NCBI GenBank assembly: GCA_024233005.1
Contig: JACKQE010000011.1
Span: 1-64,000 of the forward strand
Source: Akkermansiaceae bacterium
Lineage (GTDB): Bacteria; Verrucomicrobiota; Verrucomicrobiia; Verrucomicrobiales; DEV007
Length of the DNA stretch: 64,000 nucleotides
Direction: 5' to 3'
Positions 35,660 to 44,132 of this stretch are shown here, in pieces (position 1 is the first letter of the stretch; each line of letters opens with the position of its first letter). A model generated the notes under the pieces. That model was not told the DNA's origin, made no database searches, and was given only the letters and a program-made list of their open reading frames with translations. The position numbers and the translations under genes are program-made.

Positions 35660-36358
35660 TCAGGGATGCGGGGCGAGCAGTTGGTATCCATAGCCCCTCA
35701 CCGTTTTGATGAAGGTCGGGTTTTTCGGATCATCGCCGAGTTTGCGGCGCAGGGTGGAAATGTGCATGTCGATGGCCCGGTCGAAGACGTCCCATTCGCG
35801 GTCCGCGACCTCCTCGATGAGTTGTTCCCGCGTTTTGACCCGGCCTTTGGCCTTGGCGAGCGCGAGCAACAGACCATATTCGGCGGGAGTCAGGGAGAGG
35901 GCTTCATCGCCCAACACAGCCGTGTGGGCATCGGGATTGAGGCGGAGCGGGCCTAGGACGATCTCCTTCAGGGGAGCCTGCGGAACCATTTCCGAGACCC
36001 AACCGGCGCGTCGCACCACGGCCCTCAGTCGGGCCAGCAATTCCCGGGAGGAGAAGGTTTTCGGCAGGTAGTCGTCAGCCCCGAGTTCCAATCCCACCAC
36101 CCGGTCCACTTCCTCTCCACGCCCGGTCAACATCAAGACGGGAACTTTGGACTGGGAGCGGATCCGTCGCAGCACTTCGAAGCCATCCAGATCAGGGAGC
36201 ATCACATCGAGGATGACCGCGTGCCAGGACTCCTCGGTCGCCCGCGCCGCCCCGTCCTCTCCTTCTTGGGTGGAGGTGACCTCGAATCCCATCGGCCCCA
36301 GGTAGTCTGCCACCAGTTGGCAGAGTTCCGCGTCGTCGTCGATGACCAAAATGCGCAT
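35660..36358 (-). CDS. Response regulator, OmpR/PhoB family
   Basis: The ATG at 36358 gives 232 residues. The receiver has the acidic pair in VIDDDAELC, phosphoacceptor Asp51 in VILDVMLPDLDGFEVL, a Thr in LMLTGRG and Lys in DDYLPKTF, where the usual PKPF proline is a threonine. The winged helix DNA-binding domain includes LSLTPAEYGLLLALAKAKGR and ends with FIKTVRGYGYQL. It transcribes away from the GH99-like/esterase gene at 36492, across a 133-bp region. Cotranscription with the kinase is near certain. The target genes are not visible, although the divergent gene is an obvious candidate. Confidence 0.94.
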   Translation of the reverse strand: MRILVIDDDAELCQLVADYLGPMGFEVTSTQEGEDGAARATEESWHAVILDVMLPDLDGFEVLRRIRSQSKVPVLMLTGRGEEVDRVVGLELGADDYLPKTFSSRELLARLRAVVRRAGWVSEMVPQAPLKEIVLGPLRLNPDAHTAVLGDEALSLTPAEYGLLLALAKAKGRVKTREQLIEEVADREWDVFDRAIDMHISTLRRKLGDDPKNPTFIKTVRGYGYQLLAPHP

Positions 36359-36491
36359 GATACCACTGTCAGCAGCGCTGCCCGGATTGGCCACCCTTTT
36401 TGCCAAATCCTGACAATTCTCTTCCAGGAAACCAATCCGTGCGGTGCCTCCCGGGATTGCCAAGTGCCCAGGTTGGGACAATGGTGCCAGC

Positions 36492-38525
36492 ATGCTTTTC
36501 CGATCCCTGCTCTCGCTGACTCTGGGCGCCGGTCTGATCACCCACGCGGTGCCCGCCCAGGGGGAATCGGAACCTTTGATTCTGGCTCATTTCATGCCTT
36601 GGTATGGCTCGAAAGACAGTGGAGGCCGCTGGGGTTGGCACTGGACGATGGGCCATTTCGATCCGGATCGCGTGCGATGGGATGGGCGCCGGGAAATCGC
36701 CTCACACGATTACCCCCTCATCGGACCCTATGATTCCGGAGACTCTGATGTCCTCGAATGCCAGGTCCTGCTGATGAAAATCGCCGGCATCGACGGTGTC
36801 ATCATCGACTGGTACGGGACGGCGGATTTCAATGATTATGCCGTGAACCACCGCAACACGGAGAGACTCCTCCCCTGGCTCAAACAGGCCGGTCTTAGCT
36901 TCGCGGTTTGTTATGAAGACCAATCCATCGCGCACCAAGTGGCAGGCGGGCGGCTTGAGGAAGCCGGGGCCGCCGGGGAGGGGGGCAAAACGTTGCAATG
37001 GGCGGAAGCACAGTGGTTCCGCGATGATGCCTATGTCAAACTGGATGGCCGGCCGGTGGTGCTGGTCTTCGGTCCGCAGTACTTCGAAAAATCCCAATGG
37101 GACGGAATAAGGATCGGATTGAAGACCCGTCCGTTGTTTTTCGGCCTGCCGCATTTGGCCCGGGAACGCGGAGCTGACGGCATTTTCTGCTGGCCCCCCG
37201 CCGAAGGTGGACGGGACCTGTCGCCGGACGAATGGCGCAATGGACTTCGCCGGATGTCAGAGCAGCGGTGGGAAGGCAGTCGGATGATTCCGGTCGTGTT
37301 TCCGGGATTTCGTGACATTTACCGGGAAGCCGGGTTGCATGCCAGCTATGGGAGCATTGCGGACCGGAATGGCGCGACCTTTTCCGAGACTCTGGATCTG
37401 GCACTGGCAGGTGGAGAGGCATTGGTGCAAATCGCGACCTGGAACGACTACGGAGAGGGCACGGTCATTGAGCCAACGAGATCCCATGGCTACCGGTTCC
37501 TGGAGCAGTTGCAACAGCGGCGAGGAAAAAAGGCAGGCTTTCACGCCGAAGATCTGCGCCTGCCGGTCCAGCTTTTCCAACTTCGGAAACGGTGCGGGGG
37601 CGAGCCGGCTGTGAGGGGTGAACTGGACCGGGTCGCGGGGATGGTGATTGCCGGAAATTGCCAGGAAGCCGGTGCGTTGCTTGACCGGATTTCCGCCCAA
37701 GCCGGAAAGCTCCCCGCCGTTTTCGCCGGGGAGCCGGGAGATCCGGACCCTGATTACCGTCTCCAGACCGATCTTCTCTACCGAAAGGGGGAAGACTTGA
37801 CCGATGAGATCAAACTGCATTGCCGTCTCGACGTCTATCATCCTGCGGGAGGCACCCCTTATCCCACGGTGGTGTGGTTCCATGGGGGAGGATTGACGAA
37901 AGGCTGGCGATCCATTCCCTTGGCCCTGCGGAACCAGGGAGTGGCGGTGGTTTCGGTGAATTACCGGCTCAGCCCGGAGGGTGGTTCTCCCGCCCAATTG
38001 GAGGATGCCGCCGCCGCCATTGCCTGGACGGTTCAACACATCGCTGAATACGGGGGGGATCCCCGGGCGGTCTTTGTCAGCGGGCATTCCGCCGGAGGCT
38101 ATCTCGCCACTATGACGGGCCTCGACAAACAGTGGCTGGCCCCGCACCAGGTCGATGCGGACCGACTGGCAGGTCTGGTGCCCTTCAGCGGCCAGATGAT
38201 CACACATTTTCTGATCCGCGGGGAACGGGGATTCGGGGAGCAACAACCCGTGGTTGACGAAATGGCGCCATTGTTCCATGTCCGCAAGGACGCCTCGCCG
38301 ATGCTGGTGATCACCGGGGACCGGCAAAAAGAAATGAGCGGACGCTACGAAGAAACGGCGTACTTCTGGCGCATGATGAAAGTGGCCGGTCATCCCGACA
38401 TCAGCCTCCATGAGTTGCAAGGCTATGATCACGGGAGCATGCCGGAGCCGGCTTTCCCGTTGCTGCTGCAGTTTGTCCGGAGTCATCTGCCGAAGTCCCC
38501 CCTTCAGACAAAAGGCGACCGCTAG
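36492..38525 (+). CDS. Fusion: GH71/GH99-like glycosidase + HSL-type esterase, secreted
   Basis: The 677-residue protein starts with a signal peptide (LFRSLLSLTLGAGLITHAVPAQ). Residues 30-345 resemble the GH71/GH99-like TIM barrel: LILAHFMPWYGSKDSG, GIDGVIIDWYG, VVLVFGPQYFEKSQW and the closing IATWNDYGEGTVIEP. GH99 members are endo-mannanases/mannosidases, but the substrate here is unknown. Residues about 430-675 are an alpha/beta hydrolase with oxyanion HGGGLTKG (H464), elbow SGHSAGGYLA (S533), MLVITGDRQ and LQGYDHGSMP. Both domains look complete. An in-frame extension to 36444 is possible, but the chosen ATG precedes the signal. It resembles the esterase half of the fusion at 11858. Confidence 0.8.
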   Translation: MLFRSLLSLTLGAGLITHAVPAQGESEPLILAHFMPWYGSKDSGGRWGWHWTMGHFDPDRVRWDGRREIASHDYPLIGPYDSGDSDVLECQVLLMKIAGIDGVIIDWYGTADFNDYAVNHRNTERLLPWLKQAGLSFAVCYEDQSIAHQVAGGRLEEAGAAGEGGKTLQWAEAQWFRDDAYVKLDGRPVVLVFGPQYFEKSQWDGIRIGLKTRPLFFGLPHLARERGADGIFCWPPAEGGRDLSPDEWRNGLRRMSEQRWEGSRMIPVVFPGFRDIYREAGLHASYGSIADRNGATFSETLDLALAGGEALVQIATWNDYGEGTVIEPTRSHGYRFLEQLQQRRGKKAGFHAEDLRLPVQLFQLRKRCGGEPAVRGELDRVAGMVIAGNCQEAGALLDRISAQAGKLPAVFAGEPGDPDPDYRLQTDLLYRKGEDLTDEIKLHCRLDVYHPAGGTPYPTVVWFHGGGLTKGWRSIPLALRNQGVAVVSVNYRLSPEGGSPAQLEDAAAAIAWTVQHIAEYGGDPRAVFVSGHSAGGYLATMTGLDKQWLAPHQVDADRLAGLVPFSGQMITHFLIRGERGFGEQQPVVDEMAPLFHVRKDASPMLVITGDRQKEMSGRYEETAYFWRMMKVAGHPDISLHELQGYDHGSMPEPAFPLLLQFVRSHLPKSPLQTKGDR

Positions 38526-38570
38526 GGGAGGGGAGGGGACCGGAGATCGGTGCCGATTCTTTACACAAAT

Positions 38571-38600
38571 CCGACAATTTCACCCATGGATGCTGATCAT
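38571..38600 (+). promoter_or_regulatory. Candidate promoter (CCGACA - N18 - GATCAT)
   Basis: A -35-like CCGACAATT (38571) is followed after 18 bases by GATCAT (38595-38600). The same layout precedes the sulfatase genes at 46994 and 48427. It lies 50 bp before the ATG at 38651, which has a good ribosome binding site AGGAG at 38640-38644. Confidence 0.35.
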
Positions 38601-38604
38601 CCAT
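38586..38604. promoter_or_regulatory. Hairpin/inverted repeat upstream of YHYH gene
   Basis: ATGGATG (38586-38592) and CATCCAT (38598-38604) are a perfect 7-bp inverted repeat with a 5-base loop, 46 bp upstream of the ATG at 38651. It overlaps the -10-like element of the candidate promoter at 38571-38600, so it may be an operator. Function is inferred only from position. Confidence 0.35.
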
Positions 38605-38650
38605 TGACGGCAACCAAGGAGATTGGATCCGTTTCAATCAGGAGAATCCC

Positions 38651-41398
38651 ATGAAAAGGTCCCAATCCCTGCTCGCTATAGTGTTGCTGTTGATGACTGC
38701 GCCGGTTTCCGCTCACCCTTGGAGCGCCGAAGGGGAAGACGGAACCCCCGTTGACCGTGAAGTGTTGCGGGCGCACATTTTCCAGGCATGGTTGTCTGGC
38801 CATGGCTTGTCACAGCTGCCTGTCGCCGCCTTGCTGCCAAGCAGTGCCGCCGGAGCGAACCATGCCGAAGTGGCTCCGGCCCAGGCGGCACCCTTTCAGA
38901 GGTTTCCAAAGCTGGAGTTGAGATGGGATCAAGACCATCTCTACATCGCCTCCAACGGAATGCCGGATCACAACATGATGGTAGGGATCACCGCCTGGCA
39001 GCAGCAGGTTCCGTTGCCGCAGGCCTACACTGGAGAAAATGCCTGGCGGATTCCGCTCCATCCGGTGCCCGCGAAAACCCCGGCCATGATCAAAGGGCGT
39101 TTTCTCCGCGGGGCCATTGCGCTCGGTGTCAATGGCATCCCAATTTTCAATCCGCAGAACAACCGGGGTGAAATTTCCCAGGAAATCGGGGAACTTGACC
39201 AGTGGGGCGGGCATTGTGGTCGCGCCGACGATTATCATTACCATGTCACTCCCTTTCACCTGGAACGTGTGGTCGGAAAGGGCCATCCTGTCGCTTATGC
39301 CCTGGACGGTTACCCGATTTTTGGTCTGACTGAACCTGACGGGTCTCCCGTGGGAGCCCTCGATGAATGCCACGGTCACGAAACTCCGGGGGTGGGTTAC
39401 CATTACCACGGAGCCAGGGAGTACCCCTACGTCCTGGGCGGCTTCCACGGAGAGGTGATCGAGGCTGAGGGACAGGTCGATCCCCAACCACGCGCCCAGC
39501 CCGTGCGGGAAGCACTCCAGGCTCTCCGCGGGGCCGAGATCACGGGATTTGAGAACCCCTCGCCGAATGCCTACAAACTGAGCTACACCGTGGCTGGTGC
39601 AAAGCGGTCCGTGTCTTACCACATCAACGCGGACGGCACTTACCCGTTTGAATTTGACAACGGGGGCGGCGAAGTCGTGCAAGCAACCTACACGGCCCGC
39701 CTGGGTGGTGGCAGGCCGGGAGGACCCAGTGCGTCCAGAGAACGGGGCGAGGGAAAAGGAGGCCAATCGGGCGGAATGCGGCCCGGGGATCCCCCGCCAC
39801 CGCGTCCTGAGGGAGAAGGTGCCCCTCCGCCGCGATCTCAGGCTCCGGTTCAGGGAATCCTCGATGTGAATGGCGATGGCTTTGTCACCGCTCAGGAATT
39901 TGCCGACCATGCCAAAGAAAATGCCAGGAAATCCGGAGCCCCGCTTGCCGACGCGATGGCGGAGGCCCGTGAAAAGTTCAGGTCTCTGGACCACAATCAG
40001 GACGGGAAACTGGACACTCCGGAACTCGATGAACTTGCGGGAAATGCGCCGCCTCAGCGAGCCCCCCGCGGCAAGGAACCGCCACCGCGCGGCGACAGGA
40101 AGGCGGCGCCCGGAGTGGGGCGGGGCGGCAAGCAGGAAGCCTTTGTGCCGCTGCCGGATCAGCCGCGCAGCAGTGATGGCCGGTTCACCCTGCTCAGTCC
40201 CGTTGTCGAAGATCTCACAGACTTGCCCACCGAGTTCACGGGCGATGGGGCCGGCATCAGCCCTCCCTTGGAATGGTCGGGAGCCCCGGCTTCCACCCGA
40301 AGCTATGCGTTGATCATGGATCATGTCGCTCCCGGTGGTGACAAGAAATGGTATTGGACGGTCTGGGACATCCCGGCCGACGTCACCAGCCTACCCCAAG
40401 ACTCGCAATCCGTGGGAAAGACAGGCACCGGATTCAAAGGTGCCGTTGGGTATGAGCCGCCCCACTCGAAAGGGCCCGGCTCCAAAACCTACGTTCTTAC
40501 GCTGTATGCGTTGTCCGCTCCGTTGAATCTCACGCAGGCCCCGGCGGAGGTGGACCGGGAGGTGCTGCTCAGCGCGATGCAAGACAAGGTGCTCGCCAGT
40601 TCATCACTGCGCGTCGTTCACACCAGCAGCGGCAGCGCCGCGGGGACTGGCGGGGAACAACGCCCGGAGGCCCCGGGATCGATGAAAGAACCTCCACCTT
40701 CTCCTCCGTTCGGCGGCGATCGTCCGAAAGGTCCCAACGGACCCGGTGGCACAGGAAAGGGCAAGGGCAAGGGCAAGGGAGGCCCCGACCAGAGCGGACT
40801 CATCAAGCCAAGCATTGATGACACGATCAAGCTCAACGTCTACGCTGACAACTGGTTCATGCTTTACGTCAATGGCCGCCTTGTCGCGGTCGATCCGATT
40901 CAGTTCACGCCGCACAATGTCGTGAGTGTGGATTTTCTCCCCGAGTATCCCATGACCATCGCCGTGCTCGCCAAAGACAACGCTGATCCCAAGACCGGTA
41001 TGGAATACGGCACCAACATCGGGGACGGGGGATTCATCCTGAAATTCGGTGATGGCACCGTGACCAACGCCACCTGGAAGGCGAAAAATTTCTTCCAGGG
41101 TCCCCTCAACAGTGACAAAACCAATCCACGGGTGCGGCAGGAAGCGCTACCTCCCGACTGGTGGACGGTGGAATTCGATGACAGTTCCTGGGCCAACGCC
41201 AAGGAGTGCACCGTGGAGCAGGTCGATCCCAAACAGCCTTATTACGAAAGCGATTTCGAAGGCGCCAAGTTCATCTGGACAGAAGATCTCTCGCTCGACA
41301 ACACCATCATTTTCCGGACCCGGATTGAAAAACCAGATTGGAAACCACGCTGGAACACCAAGCCCGATCTCGATGTGAAGGGCGCGCCGTTGCGGTGA
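38651..41398 (+). CDS. Secreted YHYH / EF-hand / PEBP multidomain protein
   Basis: The 915-residue protein has a signal peptide (SLLAIVLLLMTAPVSA) and a strong ribosome binding site. Residues 85-300 are a YHYH domain with DDYHYHVTPFHLERVV (Y195-H198), YALDGYPIFG and GVGYHYHGAREYPY. Residues 405-455 have two EF-hand loops, DVNGDGFVTAQEF and DHNQDGKLDTPEL. Residues 510-665 are a PEBP/YbhB-like domain (FTGDGAGISPPLEWSG, then KWYWTVWDIPADV). Low-complexity Pro/Gly/Arg and Gly-Lys linkers (GGTGKGKGKGKGG) separate the modules. Residues 720-905 look like a galactose-binding-like beta-sandwich (YADNWFMLYVNGRLVA). The role is unknown; histidine-rich YHYH domains suggest metal binding. Confidence 0.78.
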   Translation: MKRSQSLLAIVLLLMTAPVSAHPWSAEGEDGTPVDREVLRAHIFQAWLSGHGLSQLPVAALLPSSAAGANHAEVAPAQAAPFQRFPKLELRWDQDHLYIASNGMPDHNMMVGITAWQQQVPLPQAYTGENAWRIPLHPVPAKTPAMIKGRFLRGAIALGVNGIPIFNPQNNRGEISQEIGELDQWGGHCGRADDYHYHVTPFHLERVVGKGHPVAYALDGYPIFGLTEPDGSPVGALDECHGHETPGVGYHYHGAREYPYVLGGFHGEVIEAEGQVDPQPRAQPVREALQALRGAEITGFENPSPNAYKLSYTVAGAKRSVSYHINADGTYPFEFDNGGGEVVQATYTARLGGGRPGGPSASRERGEGKGGQSGGMRPGDPPPPRPEGEGAPPPRSQAPVQGILDVNGDGFVTAQEFADHAKENARKSGAPLADAMAEAREKFRSLDHNQDGKLDTPELDELAGNAPPQRAPRGKEPPPRGDRKAAPGVGRGGKQEAFVPLPDQPRSSDGRFTLLSPVVEDLTDLPTEFTGDGAGISPPLEWSGAPASTRSYALIMDHVAPGGDKKWYWTVWDIPADVTSLPQDSQSVGKTGTGFKGAVGYEPPHSKGPGSKTYVLTLYALSAPLNLTQAPAEVDREVLLSAMQDKVLASSSLRVVHTSSGSAAGTGGEQRPEAPGSMKEPPPSPPFGGDRPKGPNGPGGTGKGKGKGKGGPDQSGLIKPSIDDTIKLNVYADNWFMLYVNGRLVAVDPIQFTPHNVVSVDFLPEYPMTIAVLAKDNADPKTGMEYGTNIGDGGFILKFGDGTVTNATWKAKNFFQGPLNSDKTNPRVRQEALPPDWWTVEFDDSSWANAKECTVEQVDPKQPYYESDFEGAKFIWTEDLSLDNTIIFRTRIEKPDWKPRWNTKPDLDVKGAPLR

Positions 41399-41475
41399 TT
41401 CCTGGCCAGTCAGAACCTGGGGGACCGTTATTGTTTGAGGTTCGCCGCACGGGATGAAATTGTGGCTTGCTGGTT

Positions 41476-42315
41476 TTAGGTCGGATCCACTTTCCTGCCG
41501 CGGCGCAACATCCAGGCGAATGGCTCCCAGAGCTGGCCGAGATAGCCCTTGGGCATTGGTTCGCAGATGCCAAAGTTCTCGGGATAGCGATCCTTCGGCA
41601 TGTAGTAGGTGGCGAAGAGGATGTCCCACAACGGCAGCAGTCCGGCGAAGTTCTTGTCCCATGCCTCGCGGTCGCGCGAATGATGCCAGCGATGGAAGAC
41701 CGGCGAAGCAATGACGCTCCGCAGCGGTCCGAAGTCCCAGTTCACATTCGCATGGAGGAAGATGGCGTAGAAGGTGAGGATGGGGGCACTGGTGAGCGTA
41801 ACGGTGGGATTGTAGCCGAGGAGCAGCACCGGGGTCGCCTGCGCCAGCTTGTTCACGAAATCGTTCACCGGATGCACGCGCAGACTGCCCAGCCAATCGA
41901 GATCCTCTGAGCTGTGATGGACCGCATGAAACAACCACCATTTGCCGCGATGAAACAGGCGGTGGGTCCAGTAGGCGGTGAAATCGACGAGGACGTAGAT
42001 TTGAATCGCCTGCAACCAAAGGGGCTGACGACTCAGTGGTCCATAGCCCGAGTAGTTCCCCAATTTCAATCCTTCGATCGAAGTCACTTTGGCCACCATC
42101 AAGACACCCACTGGCAGGATCAGCAGGATGCGAACGAACGGCTTCGTGAGCAAAATGGTGGTGAACCAATAGATCACATCGGTGAACCAACCCTTGCGAA
42201 GGATCGGCTGCGCACGATTGCTCCCGCGTCCGGCGATGCGCTCGATCACAAAGAAGATGACGGCCAGAATGAGGAGCGTGACGAGAACGCTGACGAACGA
42301 TTTATCGGGTTTCAT
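41476..42315 (-). CDS. Sterol desaturase / fatty acid hydroxylase superfamily protein
   Basis: The 279-residue membrane protein has about four hydrophobic spans. The di-iron histidine motifs are visible: WTHRLFHRGKW, LFHAVHHSSEDLDWLGSLR, HANVNWDF and the C-terminal VFHRWHHSRDREAWDKNFAG. These are the marks of the FA_hydroxylase family, which hydroxylates or desaturates sterols, carotenoids and fatty acids. ATG 42315 was chosen since MKPDKSFVS starts just before the first span; an extension to 42438 is rejected for lack of conserved residues. It is a single gene facing the YHYH gene, and its substrate is unknown. Confidence 0.83.
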   Translation of the reverse strand: MKPDKSFVSVLVTLLILAVIFFVIERIAGRGSNRAQPILRKGWFTDVIYWFTTILLTKPFVRILLILPVGVLMVAKVTSIEGLKLGNYSGYGPLSRQPLWLQAIQIYVLVDFTAYWTHRLFHRGKWWLFHAVHHSSEDLDWLGSLRVHPVNDFVNKLAQATPVLLLGYNPTVTLTSAPILTFYAIFLHANVNWDFGPLRSVIASPVFHRWHHSRDREAWDKNFAGLLPLWDILFATYYMPKDRYPENFGICEPMPKGYLGQLWEPFAWMLRRGRKVDPT

Positions 42316-42559
42316 TAAAGGAGAACGTTGGAAGAAACGAGAGTGGTTTTGGATCTCGCTGTGATAACGGCATAAATACCAGCCTGGTAACGCGGTGGGT
42401 GGAATGTGATGGAATCTCAATGGGTTCCCGATTGGCACCGTCCCGAAGGCTTCGGCAGTTGGCGAACGGGGTTGTCGACTGCCAGAGGCAGGCCGCCCTC
42501 AGCCGCTGGAGGCAACTGACTGCACCTCACCCCTCTCCAGCCTCTCACCAATCCCCCCC
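42316..42559. other. No gene seen; part of a 554-bp gap (42316-42869)
   Basis: Upstream of the hydroxylase this stretch has no frame with a convincing start, ribosome binding site or recognisable product. It is followed by a decayed partial gene copy (42560-42708) and an AT-rich leader (42709-42869). Confidence 0.6.
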
Positions 42560-42708
42560 ACTCATCGCCCTCGTCTTCTCTCGCGTCGTCCGCGTACGCG
42601 CCGTCCACAAATCCCGGACCATTTGTCGAAAAGGCGCTCACGGCGGTGGATCGGAGGGAGAAACTGCTGATAATCTTGCGTGTGGAGGAATTTTATCATT
42701 TCGGCAAC
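42560..42708 (+). pseudogene. Truncated, decayed copy of the LolA-like gene at 46192
   Basis: The 96 bases 42613-42708 align without gaps to 46258-46353, with 80 identities (about 83%); in frame 23 of 32 residues agree (PGPFVEKALTAVDRREKLL versus PGPFVEKALAAVGGRDKLL). Similarity continues weakly upstream to about 42560 with small indels, over what would be the signal peptide. Downstream of HFGN the two sequences part completely, so only the first quarter of the gene is present. The start codon is lost (the corresponding region has no usable ATG in frame). It is a duplication remnant rather than an expressed gene. Confidence 0.75.
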
Positions 42709-42869
42709 TTTCTGAGCAGTCCCTTCTTCAGGCGATACCATCGCTGCCGATCCCAGGGTGAGTTTGTGTTCCCAGTCATGAGTCCGAATTTTATGCTGGT
42801 GACACAGAATATGCTTGCAGAGACGATTGTCTTCATGCAATACAGATACAGATTTACTCATCCAACAGT
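42709..42869. other. AT-rich leader before the 42870 gene, no gene seen
   Basis: Base composition drops here: 42781-42840 is about 42% GC against over 60% in neighbours. A 75-codon frame crosses it but begins inside the pseudogene, and its second part has no known pattern. The region probably holds the promoter of the 42870 gene and sequence foreign to the duplicated block. Confidence 0.45.
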
Positions 42870-44048
42870 ATGAAACCACTTTTCGGCACGGTCTTGGGGA
42901 TAGCTTTGCTGATGCTCTCGCCTTGGTCAAAGGCACAGGACGCCCCTGAAAGCAAAAAGGATGCGTCCCTAGTTCCCGCGCTGGAGGCGGCGATCAGCAC
43001 TGGCAAGGTGGAGGAGGCCCGAGCGCTCTGCGGCAAGGTCATCCAACAGGAGCCGGACAACCCCTCTCACCAAGTCACTCTGGCCATCATTGAGGCCATG
43101 GCCGACCGGAAAAAGGAATCCCTGGCGGCATTGCAACAAGCAGTCGCGAAAGGACTCGCGGACTTGGAACCAATTTTCGAGAGCAAGGCCCTTGAGGAAC
43201 TCAGGAAGGATCCCGGTTTCACGGAAGTGGCATACGGGGTGGCCCAAAACGCCATTGCCTTGCTGGAAAAACGGAACCCACCGAAAGCACCGGGAGCTCC
43301 CGGGAATGCGCCGAGTCCGCCGCCCGTTCCCCCTTTGCCGCCAGCGCCGACTCCGCCCCCCGTGCCTCCCTTGCCGCCGGCGCCGACTCCGCCTCCCGTT
43401 CCTCCCTTGCCGCCGGCGCCGACTCCGCCTCCCGTGCCCCCTTTGCCGCCGGCGCCAACTCCGCCTCCCGTGCCCCCCTCTTCCGCGACCTCTCTTCCAG
43501 TTGCCCCTGAGATTCCCTCCGCGCGAAGCTCTGAACCCATCCCACGTATTTCCTCGCTCCCGCCCCGTTTCGACGGTCCGCGCGAGTCCCGAATTCCAAG
43601 CGCCGGCGCTTCCCTGAACCCCAGCGGTGGCTCCTCGCCAGAGGGCACTTTGCCCAACGACGCGGCGACGTGGGAACAAAAAATTCAGGCCGTCGCAGAT
43701 CAAATGGTGCCGGAAATGCTCCGAGCCACTCACGAGGGACGCTTGGACGAGGCGAGGGAGTTGTGCTGGAAACTGATCGGCATGCAGCCGACCGTCGCCA
43801 TTCATCACGTTCATCTGGCCTGCGTCTGGTGCCTCTCGGGTAAGCGGGTCGAGGCTTTTGACGCGCTCCGTGAGGCCACAAAAAGAGGCTTTTCGGACCT
43901 GAAAATGCTGCAATCCAATCCCGACCTGGCTCTTCTTCGCAAAGAAGAGGACTTTTTCGGGGACATCACCTACCGCACCGCGATGAACGCGATCCAGAAT
44001 AGCGTTTCCTCCGACGGGCAGGTTCCTGTTGCCCCGCCGGTTGAGTGA
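42870..44048 (+). CDS. Secreted protein with two TPR-like modules and proline-rich linker
   Basis: The signal peptide (KPLFGTVLGIALLMLSPWSKAQ) leads 392 residues. Residues 30-135 and 265-385 are two related helical modules: VEEARALCGKVIQQEPDNPSH and LDEARELCWKLIGMQPTVAIH, each followed by a LAALQQAVAKGLADL or FDALREATKRGFSDL helix and a LEELRKDPGF or LALLRKEEDF ending, the layout of degenerate TPR repeats. Between them lies a rigid Pro-rich linker of four 12-residue units (PPPVPPLPPAPT). The modules probably bind a protein partner and the linker spaces them apart. No enzyme motif is present. Function unknown. Confidence 0.78.
   Translation: MKPLFGTVLGIALLMLSPWSKAQDAPESKKDASLVPALEAAISTGKVEEARALCGKVIQQEPDNPSHQVTLAIIEAMADRKKESLAALQQAVAKGLADLEPIFESKALEELRKDPGFTEVAYGVAQNAIALLEKRNPPKAPGAPGNAPSPPPVPPLPPAPTPPPVPPLPPAPTPPPVPPLPPAPTPPPVPPLPPAPTPPPVPPSSATSLPVAPEIPSARSSEPIPRISSLPPRFDGPRESRIPSAGASLNPSGGSSPEGTLPNDAATWEQKIQAVADQMVPEMLRATHEGRLDEARELCWKLIGMQPTVAIHHVHLACVWCLSGKRVEAFDALREATKRGFSDLKMLQSNPDLALLRKEEDFFGDITYRTAMNAIQNSVSSDGQVPVAPPVE
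43317..43477 (+). repeat. 36-bp tandem repeat, four and a half units
   Basis: Units start at 43317, 43353, 43389 and 43425, each 36 bp, encoding PPPVPPLPPAPT, with a fifth partial unit at 43461-43477. Units differ by only a few bases, mostly silent, indicating recent expansion inside the coding frame. Unit length is a multiple of 3, so copy number can vary without breaking the gene. Confidence 0.95.
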
Positions 44049-44132
44049 TCTTGACACGGGAGGCCTGACTTCCGCGTTCCAGCCGGCCGGTCCAGTCACT
44101 CCCGTAGCTTCGGCATCGCCTCCCTAACCCTC

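Noticed and set aside
42646..42873. A 75-codon frame as a small gene
   Set aside because: Its first half is the decayed LolA-like fragment and its second half has no start, signal or family pattern.
43317..43477. Possible CRISPR array from regular 36-bp units
   Set aside because: There are no unique spacers; the units are contiguous and encode a proline-rich peptide in the gene's frame.
44053..44058. TTGACA match before the EF-hand propeller gene
   Set aside because: No acceptable -10 hexamer at 16-18 bases spacing, so a promoter cannot be supported.
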